From Methanobacterium sp. UBA375 (GTDB lineage Archaea; Methanobacteriota; Methanobacteria; Methanobacteriales; Methanobacteriaceae), in assembly GCA_002495625.1 (NCBI GenBank), contig DAGC01000012.1:206251-270250 (forward strand): a DNA stretch of 64,000 nt, written 5' to 3'. The translations under genes were made by a program, and so were the position numbers. Below are positions 9,771-17,106 of the stretch, piece by piece (the first letter of the stretch is position 1; every line of letters starts with the position of its first letter). Below the pieces are notes generated by a model, which was not told the DNA's origin, searched no databases, and saw only the letters and a program-made list of their open reading frames with translations.

Positions 9771-11493
9771 GGAATGGTTTGTTTTAACAGATAAAGGAGC
9801 TCGTGACTTAAAAAAAGCCATTTTTTCGGTGGTATTAGCAGATTTGGCGTTAATACTACCTGTTTTCATATTGTTAGCCCTCATCCAACAACTTCTAAAC
9901 CCTTTACTGGGGCTTGGTGATGCTGATTTAAATTTGATAGCTTACACCGTGATTGCAGGAGTAATTATACTCGTAATCTTTATAACTCAACGATACCACT
10001 ACAACAAGACTTACGTTGCAGCATACGAGGAAAGTGCCAATAGAAGAATAAGGTTAGCTGAGAAAATAAGAAAATTACCCCTATCCTTCTTTGGTAAAAA
10101 AGATCTGACTGAATTTACAGGGACCATGATGGATGATGCAACCTTTCTGGAAACCATATTTTCCCATTCTGTTCCTCAACTATTTGGATCGACGATTGCA
10201 GTCGTCATAGTGGTAGCTTTATTGATGCTATTTGATTGGAGACTGGGAGTCAGTCTGTTAATTGGTCTTCCCATTTCACTGTTGCTTCTTTGGGGCTGTC
10301 AAAAGGCTAAAGACAATCTTGCCAATAAACACATAGACAACAAGATTGAATTAGCTGATGCTATGCAGGAATCTTTAGAAGGAATAAAAGTCATTAAGTC
10401 ATCTAACCAGATAGATACATATTTTGAGGGAGTTAATCTTAAATTACAAAATTTCTTCAACAGTGCACTTAAAATTGAACTGGTAATGGGATTATTTATA
10501 AGTGGGGCACAGATGGTGTTGAGGATAGGCATTCCCCTGGTGATACTGGTAGGTGTAGATATATTGACTGCTGGAAGTATCAACTTCATATTCTACATCC
10601 TATTTTTAATCGTTGCAGTCAGATTATACGATCCATTGACCATAGCCATGCAAAACTTAGGGGCAGTATTTGTATTAATGACCCATATCGACAGAATGAA
10701 GAAGATGGAAAATCAGGAGATAATGGGTGGAGAAACAGAGGTAGATCTCAAGGACTACGATATTGAATTAAACGATGTAAGTTTCGGATACCATGAAGAG
10801 AAGGTTCTGGACGATGTTTCAGTAACCATAAAACAGGGTGAAGTAACTGCCTTAGTCGGACCAAGTGGAAGTGGTAAAAGCACAGTTGCTAAGTTAATAG
10901 CCCGTTTTTGGGATGTGGATAAAGGAAAAATATCTATCGGTGGAAAAAACGTGAAAACTATCGATCCGGAAACACTTCTATCTAACTTCGCCATAGTCTT
11001 CCAGGACGTGGTTTTATTCAACGATTCGGTATTCAACAACATAAAGATCGGTAAAAAGGATGCAACAAAAGAAGAAGTTATAGCGGCAGCGAAACTGGCA
11101 AACTGTGACGACTTCATAAAGAACATGCCGGAAGGATACGATACAGAAATTGGAGAAAATGGGTGGACTTTATCTGGAGGAGAACGTCAACGTGTATCCA
11201 TAGCTAGAGCGTTGCTCAAGGATGCTCCGATTATTTTGCTTGACGAAGCTACTGCAGCGTTGGATGTTGAAAATGAAACCAGGATACAGGAAGCAATAAC
11301 CAAGCTGATCCAGGATAAAACCCTGCTCATCATAGCCCATAGAATGCGGACGATTAAAGGCGCGGACAAGATCGTTGTTTTAGATAAGGGAAAGGTGGTA
11401 GAACAGGGTACACATGAAAAACTGATCAGCGACCAGAACCTTTACAGTAAATTGGTAAAACTTCAAAATGAAAGTTTAGGGTGGAATATTTAG
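9763..11493 (+). CDS. ABC half-transporter, second pair, partner subunit
   Basis: 576 residues from the ATG behind AAGGGGG; an in-frame ATG 27 bases upstream lacks a ribosome binding site. Six membrane helices and an ATPase domain with Walker A GPSGSGKST (from residue 366), signature LSGGERQR (from 470), Walker B IILLDEATAALD and IAHR. Here the post-Walker-B sequence is the ordinary ALD type, unlike its partner. The 8-base overlap with the upstream gene implies coupled translation and a heterodimer. Substrate is unknown; the flanking operators place it with the putative metal-responsive genes. Confidence 0.85.
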   Translation: MLKEWFVLTDKGARDLKKAIFSVVLADLALILPVFILLALIQQLLNPLLGLGDADLNLIAYTVIAGVIILVIFITQRYHYNKTYVAAYEESANRRIRLAEKIRKLPLSFFGKKDLTEFTGTMMDDATFLETIFSHSVPQLFGSTIAVVIVVALLMLFDWRLGVSLLIGLPISLLLLWGCQKAKDNLANKHIDNKIELADAMQESLEGIKVIKSSNQIDTYFEGVNLKLQNFFNSALKIELVMGLFISGAQMVLRIGIPLVILVGVDILTAGSINFIFYILFLIVAVRLYDPLTIAMQNLGAVFVLMTHIDRMKKMENQEIMGGETEVDLKDYDIELNDVSFGYHEEKVLDDVSVTIKQGEVTALVGPSGSGKSTVAKLIARFWDVDKGKISIGGKNVKTIDPETLLSNFAIVFQDVVLFNDSVFNNIKIGKKDATKEEVIAAAKLANCDDFIKNMPEGYDTEIGENGWTLSGGERQRVSIARALLKDAPIILLDEATAALDVENETRIQEAITKLIQDKTLLIIAHRMRTIKGADKIVVLDKGKVVEQGTHEKLISDQNLYSKLVKLQNESLGWNI

Positions 11494-11636
11494 TTATTTC
11501 CACAATTATTTATTTAAAATAATATTTATTTCAATATTAAATCATATTATCTCTTTTTTCATCGTTTCTCTGCAGTTTTAACCCCTGTTTCTAATTTTAT
11601 ACAATGTTAATTGTTAGAATTATTACTACAGATAAT

Positions 11637-11693
11637 TTTATATACTACAAAAAATTTAGTTATACCCGGCCCTGAAATTTAGGTTTACCTAAA
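11637..11693 (+). promoter_or_regulatory. TATA box, degenerate and intact DtxR-like operators
   Basis: TTTATATACTA at 11637-11647 is followed by a degenerate first site (TTTAGTTATACCC, from 11655) and the palindrome TTTAGGTTTACCTAAA (11678-11693). The stretch just upstream, ttattactacagata, is also shared with the promoter at 12765, showing that whole promoter regions were copied within the island. It drives the DUF2249 fusion gene. Confidence 0.65.
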
Positions 11694-11780
11694 CTTTTTC
11701 TAAACAGGCATGCACCACCAGGTAAACCCTTCAGGGCGGCCATTTAAATCAGGTAACTAAAAAAAAGGAAGTGAAATACT

Positions 11781-12500
11781 ATGACAGATGACTGGGAAGA
11801 TAGAAAATCATCGTTTCCTGTAATTGATGTAAGAAAATTAACGGACAATTTTTTACCCATGATCTTACAGAAGGCCCAGCAGGTTGAGGTTGATGATGGG
11901 ATCTGTGTTGTACAAAGTTTTGAGCCTAAACCTTTATATTCAGCCTTAGAAGATCTCGGATTCGAACATGTGACAGAAAAGGTTTCCGACCATGAATACA
12001 GGGTTTATTTCCATAGGACAGAGAAAAAACCAATTACACATGAAAGCGGAGCTGATATACCCTTCAAACCAACCGCAATTTTAAACTACAAAAACATCGA
12101 TGATGCACTTGCAAATATCGTCGTTGATTTCTGGGAGTATATATGGGACAAAGATGATTCAGCAATCGATCCTAAAACCAAACTTCTCTTGTCAATGAGT
12201 AATGCCATAGGAGCCTCAAGATTCAGGCAAGCTACCAGGGAACTTATAAAAGCATACTCTTTGGGAGTTACTGTTAAAGAATTGGACGAACTGTTTTCAC
12301 TCTTTGCCTGGGACCAGGGAATAGGTCATTTTGCATCTGAAATTGGACCTTCAACAGTATTTGGCGTATATAAACATATCAAGAAAAGAGAACAGGAAGG
12401 TATGGATAGAAGAGCAATAATGGATGAAATTATGGAAACCTTCGGAGAAGAAAATCCCAATGTGGGTACTCTATACAAAGAACAGGGCCAAGCATTCTAA
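11781..12500 (+). CDS. DUF2249 domain fused to a carboxymuconolactone decarboxylase-like domain
   Basis: 239 residues, ATG behind AAGGAAGTGA. Residues about 10-75 match the DUF2249 pattern (FPVIDVRKL, then EPKPLYSALEDLGFE), a TusA-like fold found in proteins of redox, nitric oxide and metal contexts. Residues about 105-200 resemble the CMD/AhpD helical domain (AIDPKTKLLLSMSNAIGASRF), but the usual CxxC pair is absent, so peroxidase chemistry by the AhpD mechanism is unlikely. The gene is monocistronic behind its own operator module. I do not know a characterised protein of this architecture; enzyme, chaperone and ligand-binding roles are all open. Confidence 0.65.
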   Translation: MTDDWEDRKSSFPVIDVRKLTDNFLPMILQKAQQVEVDDGICVVQSFEPKPLYSALEDLGFEHVTEKVSDHEYRVYFHRTEKKPITHESGADIPFKPTAILNYKNIDDALANIVVDFWEYIWDKDDSAIDPKTKLLLSMSNAIGASRFRQATRELIKAYSLGVTVKELDELFSLFAWDQGIGHFASEIGPSTVFGVYKHIKKREQEGMDRRAIMDEIMETFGEENPNVGTLYKEQGQAF

Positions 12501-12764
12501 AATGTGAGGAATAAATCATTGTCCAAAGAGTGACAGTGAAAAAGAAGTGAAAATAAAAATAATGTATCTGGTAGGGGAAGGTTGACTGGGGAGCTTGAAA
12601 ATTCATAGAAACGAATATTCAACTCCGTAAAAGTTCAGCGTAACAAATTCTTAAACTATGTTCACCTTTTTTTTAATCAAATTCTTTTTTTAGTTCCATT
12701 ATTTAATCAAAGTTTCTTTTTAATTATATAAAAAATTAGTTTTTAACTTATTACTACAGATAAA

Positions 12765-12822
12765 TTTATATACTATGAAATATTTAGGTATACCTAACAC
12801 TCTAAATTTAGGCGCACCTAAA
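12765..12822 (+). promoter_or_regulatory. TATA box plus tandem DtxR-like operators for the methyltransferase-hydrolase pair
   Basis: TTTATATACTA (12765-12775), then TTTAGGTATACCTAAC (12783-12798) and TTTAGGCGCACCTAAA (12807-12822), centred 24 bp apart. The predicted start site falls in the operator region, leaving a leader of roughly 200-230 bases before the gene at 13026; this leader contains the hairpin at 12921. The rest of 12501-12764 shows only a T-rich run after 12665, a likely terminator for the gene ending at 12500. Confidence 0.75.
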
Positions 12823-12920
12823 ATTTTAATTGGGCATTAAAATCAGGGATGTACCGTATAAATTCAGAGTGTTCTGTTAAAGCAGTACCAAACAAACCTC
12901 TTTTTTTGGGTTTAGGCATT

Positions 12921-12948
12921 AAAGGTTTGTCAATTTTGACAAACCTTT
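12921..12948 (+). promoter_or_regulatory. Perfect leader hairpin upstream of the methyltransferase gene
   Basis: The arms AAAGGTTTGTCAA (12921-12933) and TTGACAAACCTTT (12936-12948) are perfect inverse complements, 13 bp with a two-base loop. An AAACCT at 12894-12899 could alternatively pair with the AGGTTT of the left arm. A second, diverged copy at 15809 keeps the pairing through a compensatory change. It is followed by cctcc rather than a T run, so it is not a standard terminator. Confidence 0.6.
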
Positions 12949-13025
12949 CCTCCTTGTTTAAAAAACAACTAAAATGTTATTAAACTTATGTTATTTTAAG
13001 ATATTATTTTTAAGGATATGATTTC

Positions 13026-13820
13026 ATGGATCTTGAGGAACTTCTATTATGTCCCTACAGTAAAAATGAAGTAGAGATAAGTCATGATGATACGGTTTAT
13101 GTTAAAAACAGTGATCGTACCTATCCCATAAAAAACACCATCATAAACTTCATACCAGAAATCAACGATGAAATATCAAATGCCTATGATAAGGTGTCCT
13201 CTGTTTACAATTCTATGTTAACAAGTTCTAATATCATCACCAAACTTTATAATAGTGTTGTCTGGGGATTAAATGATCAGGATTATGTTGATCACGTTCT
13301 TAGTTACATTCCGGATGATTTTGATGGATGGATTTTAGATGTGCCAGCAGGTTCTGGTGTTTTTACCGGTAAAAAATATTCAAATCTAAAGGATGCAAAG
13401 ATAATCAGTATAGATTACTCCTATGGCATGCTCATGGAAGCTAAAAAACTTTATCAAATGAATAACATCCAGAATGTAACGTTGATCAGGGCAGATGTGG
13501 CAAATTTACCTGTAAAAAGCTCCAGTATTGATCTACTGTTGACCATGAATGGGTTACATGCTTTTCCAGATAAAATCAAAGCGATTAAGGAAATTACTCG
13601 TGTTTTAAAGGATAATGGAGACCTAATCGGATGTTTTTATGTAAAAAATAAAAGAAAACTCAGTGATCTATTTATAAACAACGTGTATGTAAGGCAAAGA
13701 TCATTTACACCGCCATTTTACCGTGAAGAAGAATTCGTTAAGTTATTAAATGAGAATTATAAATTTATTGAGAAAAATAACAAAAAATCCATCTTTTATT
13801 TTTATTCTCGAAAAAAATAA
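13026..13820 (+). CDS. Class I SAM methyltransferase with degenerate Trm112-like N-terminus
   Basis: 264 residues, ATG behind AAGGAT. The first 45 or so residues look like the Trm112/UPF0434 module (LLCPYSKNEVEI, then TYPIKNTIINFIPE), but the second zinc-ligand cysteine of CPxC is a serine. The catalytic domain has motif I ILDVPAGSGVF, the acidic residue in IDYSYGML, and LTMNGLHAF/ITRVLKDNG, like UbiE-type small-molecule methyltransferases. It is paired with a hydrolase 75 bases downstream, and a decayed copy of both genes with the same leader lies at 15881. Substrate unknown. Confidence 0.75.
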   Translation: MDLEELLLCPYSKNEVEISHDDTVYVKNSDRTYPIKNTIINFIPEINDEISNAYDKVSSVYNSMLTSSNIITKLYNSVVWGLNDQDYVDHVLSYIPDDFDGWILDVPAGSGVFTGKKYSNLKDAKIISIDYSYGMLMEAKKLYQMNNIQNVTLIRADVANLPVKSSSIDLLLTMNGLHAFPDKIKAIKEITRVLKDNGDLIGCFYVKNKRKLSDLFINNVYVRQRSFTPPFYREEEFVKLLNENYKFIEKNNKKSIFYFYSRKK

Positions 13821-13895
13821 TAGAAATCAGGTTTAAACGTAACTTATTAAAGTTTAAAGCCATGATAAAGATTTTACTTTTTTAAAGGTGAAGTT

Positions 13896-14774
13896 ATGAC
13901 CTCTAAACATGTAACCTATTATGAAACTTTTATTTCGTCAACCGATACTGAAATATGCTTATCTGTTTATGAACTGGATAAAGATAAACCAGTTATTGTA
14001 TTTTTACCAGGTACTATGGTCAGTCCACTTTTTTATGATGAATTCCTCCTGAAATTGGCTGAAAAGGGATTCAATGTGGCTGGCGTTCATTTCATATCTC
14101 ATGGTAGAAGTTCCAAAAAAGAGCTTTTCTCTTTTGAAGATATGAAACAAAATGTTAAAGATACGATCACGTATACCCTTGAAAATTTTAACGATAAAAT
14201 AATCTTGATGGGTTCTTCACAGGGAGGAATTTTAGCTATAACTGTATCAGCTGAAGATGATCGAATTAAAGCTGTTTTTCCACATAATATTCTGTTACCC
14301 TCTCTACCAGAAAGCGTAGAAGTTACCAGATTTCCCAACTTTCTCAAGTATTGTTATAAATGGGTTGTTGATTCTATAAAATGGATCGGAAGGGTTTTTC
14401 CAGGATTACAGCTGCCTATGACCTTCTATCTCAGCTTCGATAGAGTTACTAAATCTAAAAAAATTAAAGAAGATTTTTATAAGGATGATTACAGTTTAAA
14501 GTCTTATCCACTCTACTTTTTAGCATCACTCTTTGGAGCAGATATGACCAAAATTACCGATGGAAGTATAAAATGCCCGGTAGTTGTAATTGCTTCAACT
14601 AAGGACCCTTTATTTTCATTCAACTACATAAAAAAGGTTTATGAATTGATAAAAGCTCCTGAAAAAGAAATCCTCGTTTTTGACTTGCCATATCACCTTA
14701 TTTTCAACGAATGTATTGACGATGTATTGGATCCAACTACTGAAAAACTAAAGGAAGTAAAATTCGGTGATTGA
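13896..14774 (+). CDS. Alpha/beta hydrolase (serine esterase/lipase-like)
   Basis: 292 residues, ATG behind AGGTGA. Signs of the alpha/beta hydrolase fold: oxyanion region VFLPGTMVSP, nucleophile elbow GSSQGG (Ser108), a likely catalytic Asp237 in STKDPLF and His267 in PYHLIF. No signal peptide, so cytoplasmic. It follows the methyltransferase closely and is likely in one transcript with it behind the operator pair at 12783-12822. In bacteria, cytoplasmic esterases of this fold release metal from imported siderophores, a possible role here, but this is inference from context alone. Confidence 0.75.
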   Translation: MTSKHVTYYETFISSTDTEICLSVYELDKDKPVIVFLPGTMVSPLFYDEFLLKLAEKGFNVAGVHFISHGRSSKKELFSFEDMKQNVKDTITYTLENFNDKIILMGSSQGGILAITVSAEDDRIKAVFPHNILLPSLPESVEVTRFPNFLKYCYKWVVDSIKWIGRVFPGLQLPMTFYLSFDRVTKSKKIKEDFYKDDYSLKSYPLYFLASLFGADMTKITDGSIKCPVVVIASTKDPLFSFNYIKKVYELIKAPEKEILVFDLPYHLIFNECIDDVLDPTTEKLKEVKFGD

Positions 14775-14888
14775 ATGATCCAGCATAAATGCCTAAAATT
14801 CCAGGATAATTGGGGACACCGACTTCAAACTTAAAAAGATTCTCTATCGGAGCTATCTGTCATAAATAGATAATATCAACCTGTATTT

Positions 14889-15524
14889 TTAACACTTCAT
14901 TAGGACATAAGCTTTAAAGTGTAGATAATCTTTTTTGGATAGGTCTTTAAATTCTAAAAATTTTAATCTTTTCAGAAGCTTAAAATTGTTTTTTTGGATT
15001 AATTCTTCGATATATTCATCTGAATGTCCACAGAATAGAACTTCATATTCTTCATCAAATGTAGTGGAGATTCTGGTTTTAGAATCTTGAACTGTGAAAC
15101 TGAAGGTTCCTCTCTTTTTAAGTATCCGGTGAGATTCTCTAAAAAACATTTCTAGGTCCTCAAAAAAGTGTAAAAGTCCCACCGCAATTACATGATCGAA
15201 TAGGTGATCATCGTAAGGGAGGGTGCCTTTTTTTAAATCAAATAATTTAAGATTACGTGTTATATTTTTTTTCCTGCAAATATTTAGCATTATTTCTGAG
15301 TTATCCAGACCATAAATATCTAATCCTGCCTTTTTGAAGAGAGAAGAGCTTAAACCCGTTCCAATACCAAGATCTAATAGTTTGTCCCCTGAATCGATGT
15401 ATTCGAATACTAGTCCAAATATGATCTCCTGAAAATGGTATTCATATTGCTTGGCAAGAGAATCGTACTCTTCAGCATATTCATCATGTGAATCCTTAAC
15501 TTCTGGAGAAATTCCTTTCTGCAT
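14889..15524 (-). CDS. Class I SAM-dependent methyltransferase
   Basis: 211 residues taking the ATG of MQKGISPEVK; the frame is open 54 bases further upstream with a hydrophobic stretch, and no convincing ribosome binding site decides between them. Motif I LLDLGIGTGLSS, acidic residue in YGLDNSE, motif III HRILKKRGTFSF. It lies on the opposite strand between the hydrolase and the decayed duplicate, and is the fourth methyltransferase of the island. No DtxR-like site with a TATA box facing it was found. Substrate unknown. Confidence 0.7.
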   Translation of the reverse strand: MQKGISPEVKDSHDEYAEEYDSLAKQYEYHFQEIIFGLVFEYIDSGDKLLDLGIGTGLSSSLFKKAGLDIYGLDNSEIMLNICRKKNITRNLKLFDLKKGTLPYDDHLFDHVIAVGLLHFFEDLEMFFRESHRILKKRGTFSFTVQDSKTRISTTFDEEYEVLFCGHSDEYIEELIQKNNFKLLKRLKFLEFKDLSKKDYLHFKAYVLMKC

Positions 15525-15638
15525 AATGATCAATAGATATTTAATAACATAAATAATTAGTGAATACCAACTGTTCATCGGAATGGTCTAACTTTTGATG
15601 GAAGCTTCTTTAAGTGGCTTAGTTTCTAGCCCAAAAAC

Positions 15639-15698
15639 TTTATATACTATGAAGTATTTAGGTATACCTAACACTCTAAATTTTTAGGCATACCTAAA
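15639..15698 (+). promoter_or_regulatory. TATA box and tandem DtxR-like operators of the decayed duplicate
   Basis: TTTATATACTA (15639-15649), TTTAGGTATACCTAAC (15657-15672) and TTTAGGCATACCTAAA (15683-15698), centred 26 bp apart. It is a copy of the module at 12765, and its operators are at least as good as the original although the genes behind it are broken. Confidence 0.7.
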
Positions 15699-15808
15699 AA
15701 TTTTCAACGGGCAGGAAAATTACTGGGTGTGCAACAAAAAAAATTAAGAGTGGGTATTAGAACCATTAAAAACCTCTTTTTTGGAAAATATATGGTTTGG
15801 CACCATAA

Positions 15809-15834
15809 AAGGTTTGCCATTATTGGCAAACCTT
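15809..15834 (+). promoter_or_regulatory. Second copy of the leader hairpin
   Basis: AAGGTTTGCCA (15809-15819) pairs with TGGCAAACCTT (15824-15834) around a four-base loop. Compared with the copy at 12921, a T-A pair has become C-G on both sides, so pairing is preserved despite divergence. It lies 46 bases before the broken methyltransferase start. Confidence 0.6.
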
Positions 15835-15880
15835 CCTCCTTGTTTAAAAACCCTAAATGTTATTTTAAGGATATGATTCC

Positions 15881-16486
15881 ATGAATCTTGAAAAACTTCT
15901 TTTTTATGTCCGCATAGTAGAAATGAAATCGAAATAGATTACGACGACGATGTAATTCATGTTAAAACAGTGATCGAACCTATCCCCTAAAAAACACCAT
16001 CATCGACTTCATACCAGAATTAACGACGAATATTAAGCTACTCCTGAAACTGGCTGAAAAAGCACTAAATGTGGTCGGTGTTCATTTCATCTCCCATGGT
16101 AGAAGCCCCAAAAAAAGAACTTTTCTCTTTCAAGGATATGAACAATGTTAAAGACGCAATTACATACGCCGTTAAAAAATTTTAACGATAAAATAATCTT
16201 GATGGGTTCCTCACAGGGTGGAATTTTAACCATAGCTGTATCTATCGAAGATCATCGAATTAAGGCCTTTTTTCCTACAATATCCTGTTACCATCCTTAC
16301 AGGTGTGATTGCTTCAAGTAAGTATCCCTTCCCATTTAATATACAAAAAGGGTTTATGAACTGATAAAGGCTCCTGAAAAGAATTACTCGTTTTTGATAT
16401 GCATATCACCTTATTTTCAATTAGTGTATTTTTGATGTACTGGATCCAATCCCTGGAAAATTAAGGGAGTAAAATTCGGTGATTGA
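15881..16486 (+). pseudogene. Decayed copy of the methyltransferase-hydrolase pair
   Basis: From the ATG at 15881 the sequence follows the gene at 13026 for about 150 bases (encoding the Trm112-like start), with frameshifts, and is then joined to sequence matching the hydrolase gene from its ctcctgaaactggctgaaaa region onward. The hydrolase part has further frameshifts and an internal deletion of about 270 bases, but ends with the same aaattcggtgattga. No long frame survives. Together with the matching promoter and hairpin it records a tandem duplication of about 2 kb followed by decay. Confidence 0.8.
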
Positions 16487-16637
16487 GTTGATGTATTGAA
16501 GTTAAAATTCATTTGACTTCCTATTCAAGATTTTCAGCTGGAATATTTTTAACCAAAATATAATAAACTCATAAAGTTATCAATTAAAATAGAAAAAAAC
16601 TCAAAGTAAATAGAAAACTCTATAAGATATGATACTA

Positions 16638-16677
16638 AAGTATAAATATAAAGTTATACTGATACCCCTATGGGTAT
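16638..16677 (+). promoter_or_regulatory. csoR promoter with CsoR-type operator
   Basis: An A/T-rich TATA element at about 16640-16650 is followed by the palindrome ATACCCCTATGGGTAT (16662-16677), the ATACCC-N4-GGGTAT pattern of CsoR/RcnR-family sites. It overlaps the expected start site, so autorepression is likely. A related site precedes the P-type ATPase at 17060. Confidence 0.7.
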
Positions 16678-16691
16678 ATGGAGGATTAATA

Positions 16692-16964
16692 TTGAAAAAA
16701 TGTATGGATTCCGATAATCTTCATAGAAGATTAAGAAAGGTAATGGGACAGTTAAACGCAATCGATAGGATGATAGATGAAGATATCCCCTGTGAGGATA
16801 TCCTGATGCAGGTAAATGCATCGAAGTCTGCATTACATAAAATCGGTCAAATTATACTGGAAGGCCATGTACAACATTGCGTTAGAGAAGGTATAGAAAA
16901 TGGTGATAGTGAGAAAACTATACAGGATTTCACAAAAGCCATAGAATACTTCTCCAGATTATAA
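16692..16964 (+). CDS. csoR: CsoR/RcnR-family metal-sensing repressor
   Basis: 90 residues from a TTG that follows GGAGG with a spacing of about 8; the frame is open upstream, but that part overlaps the promoter and operator. The DUF156 all-helical fold is clear: LHRRLRKVMGQLNAIDRMIDEDIPCEDIL, then GHVQHCVREGI. The Cys in IPCEDIL and the His and Cys in HVQHC match the Cys-His-Cys ligand set of copper-sensing CsoR. It is followed by a terminator and then by a P1B ATPase with its own copy of the operator, so copper or another soft metal is the likely signal. Confidence 0.8.
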   Translation: MKKCMDSDNLHRRLRKVMGQLNAIDRMIDEDIPCEDILMQVNASKSALHKIGQIILEGHVQHCVREGIENGDSEKTIQDFTKAIEYFSRL

Positions 16965-17008
16965 AATCGAACGCTTTACTCCCCATTTTTCAATATTTGA
17001 TAATTACC

Positions 17009-17040
17009 GCTATTAATCAGAGGATTAATAGCTTTTTTTT
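17009..17040 (+). terminator. Intrinsic-type terminator after csoR
   Basis: A perfect 10-bp stem GCTATTAATC (17009-17018)/GATTAATAGC (17023-17032) with an AGAG loop, followed by eight T. This is the bacterial Rho-independent layout, unusual for archaea, where T runs alone normally suffice. Confidence 0.65.
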
Positions 17041-17059
17041 ATCCTCCAGCCATATACCT

Positions 17060-17082
17060 ATACCCCTATACATATAGGGTAT
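17060..17082 (+). promoter_or_regulatory. CsoR-type operator before the P1B ATPase
   Basis: ATACCC (17060-17065) and GGGTAT (17077-17082) flank CTATACATATA; the inner bases CTATA/TATAG continue the symmetry. It lies 25 bases before the ATPase start, in position to block its promoter, and matches the half-sites in front of csoR. Confidence 0.65.
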
Positions 17083-17106
17083 GAATTAATAGTGAGGGGT
17101 TGTGGT

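Noticed and set aside
14889..15700. The operator pair at 15657-15698 as the promoter of the minus-strand methyltransferase
   Set aside because: The TATA box lies on the plus-strand side only, and none was found in the correct position for minus-strand transcription.
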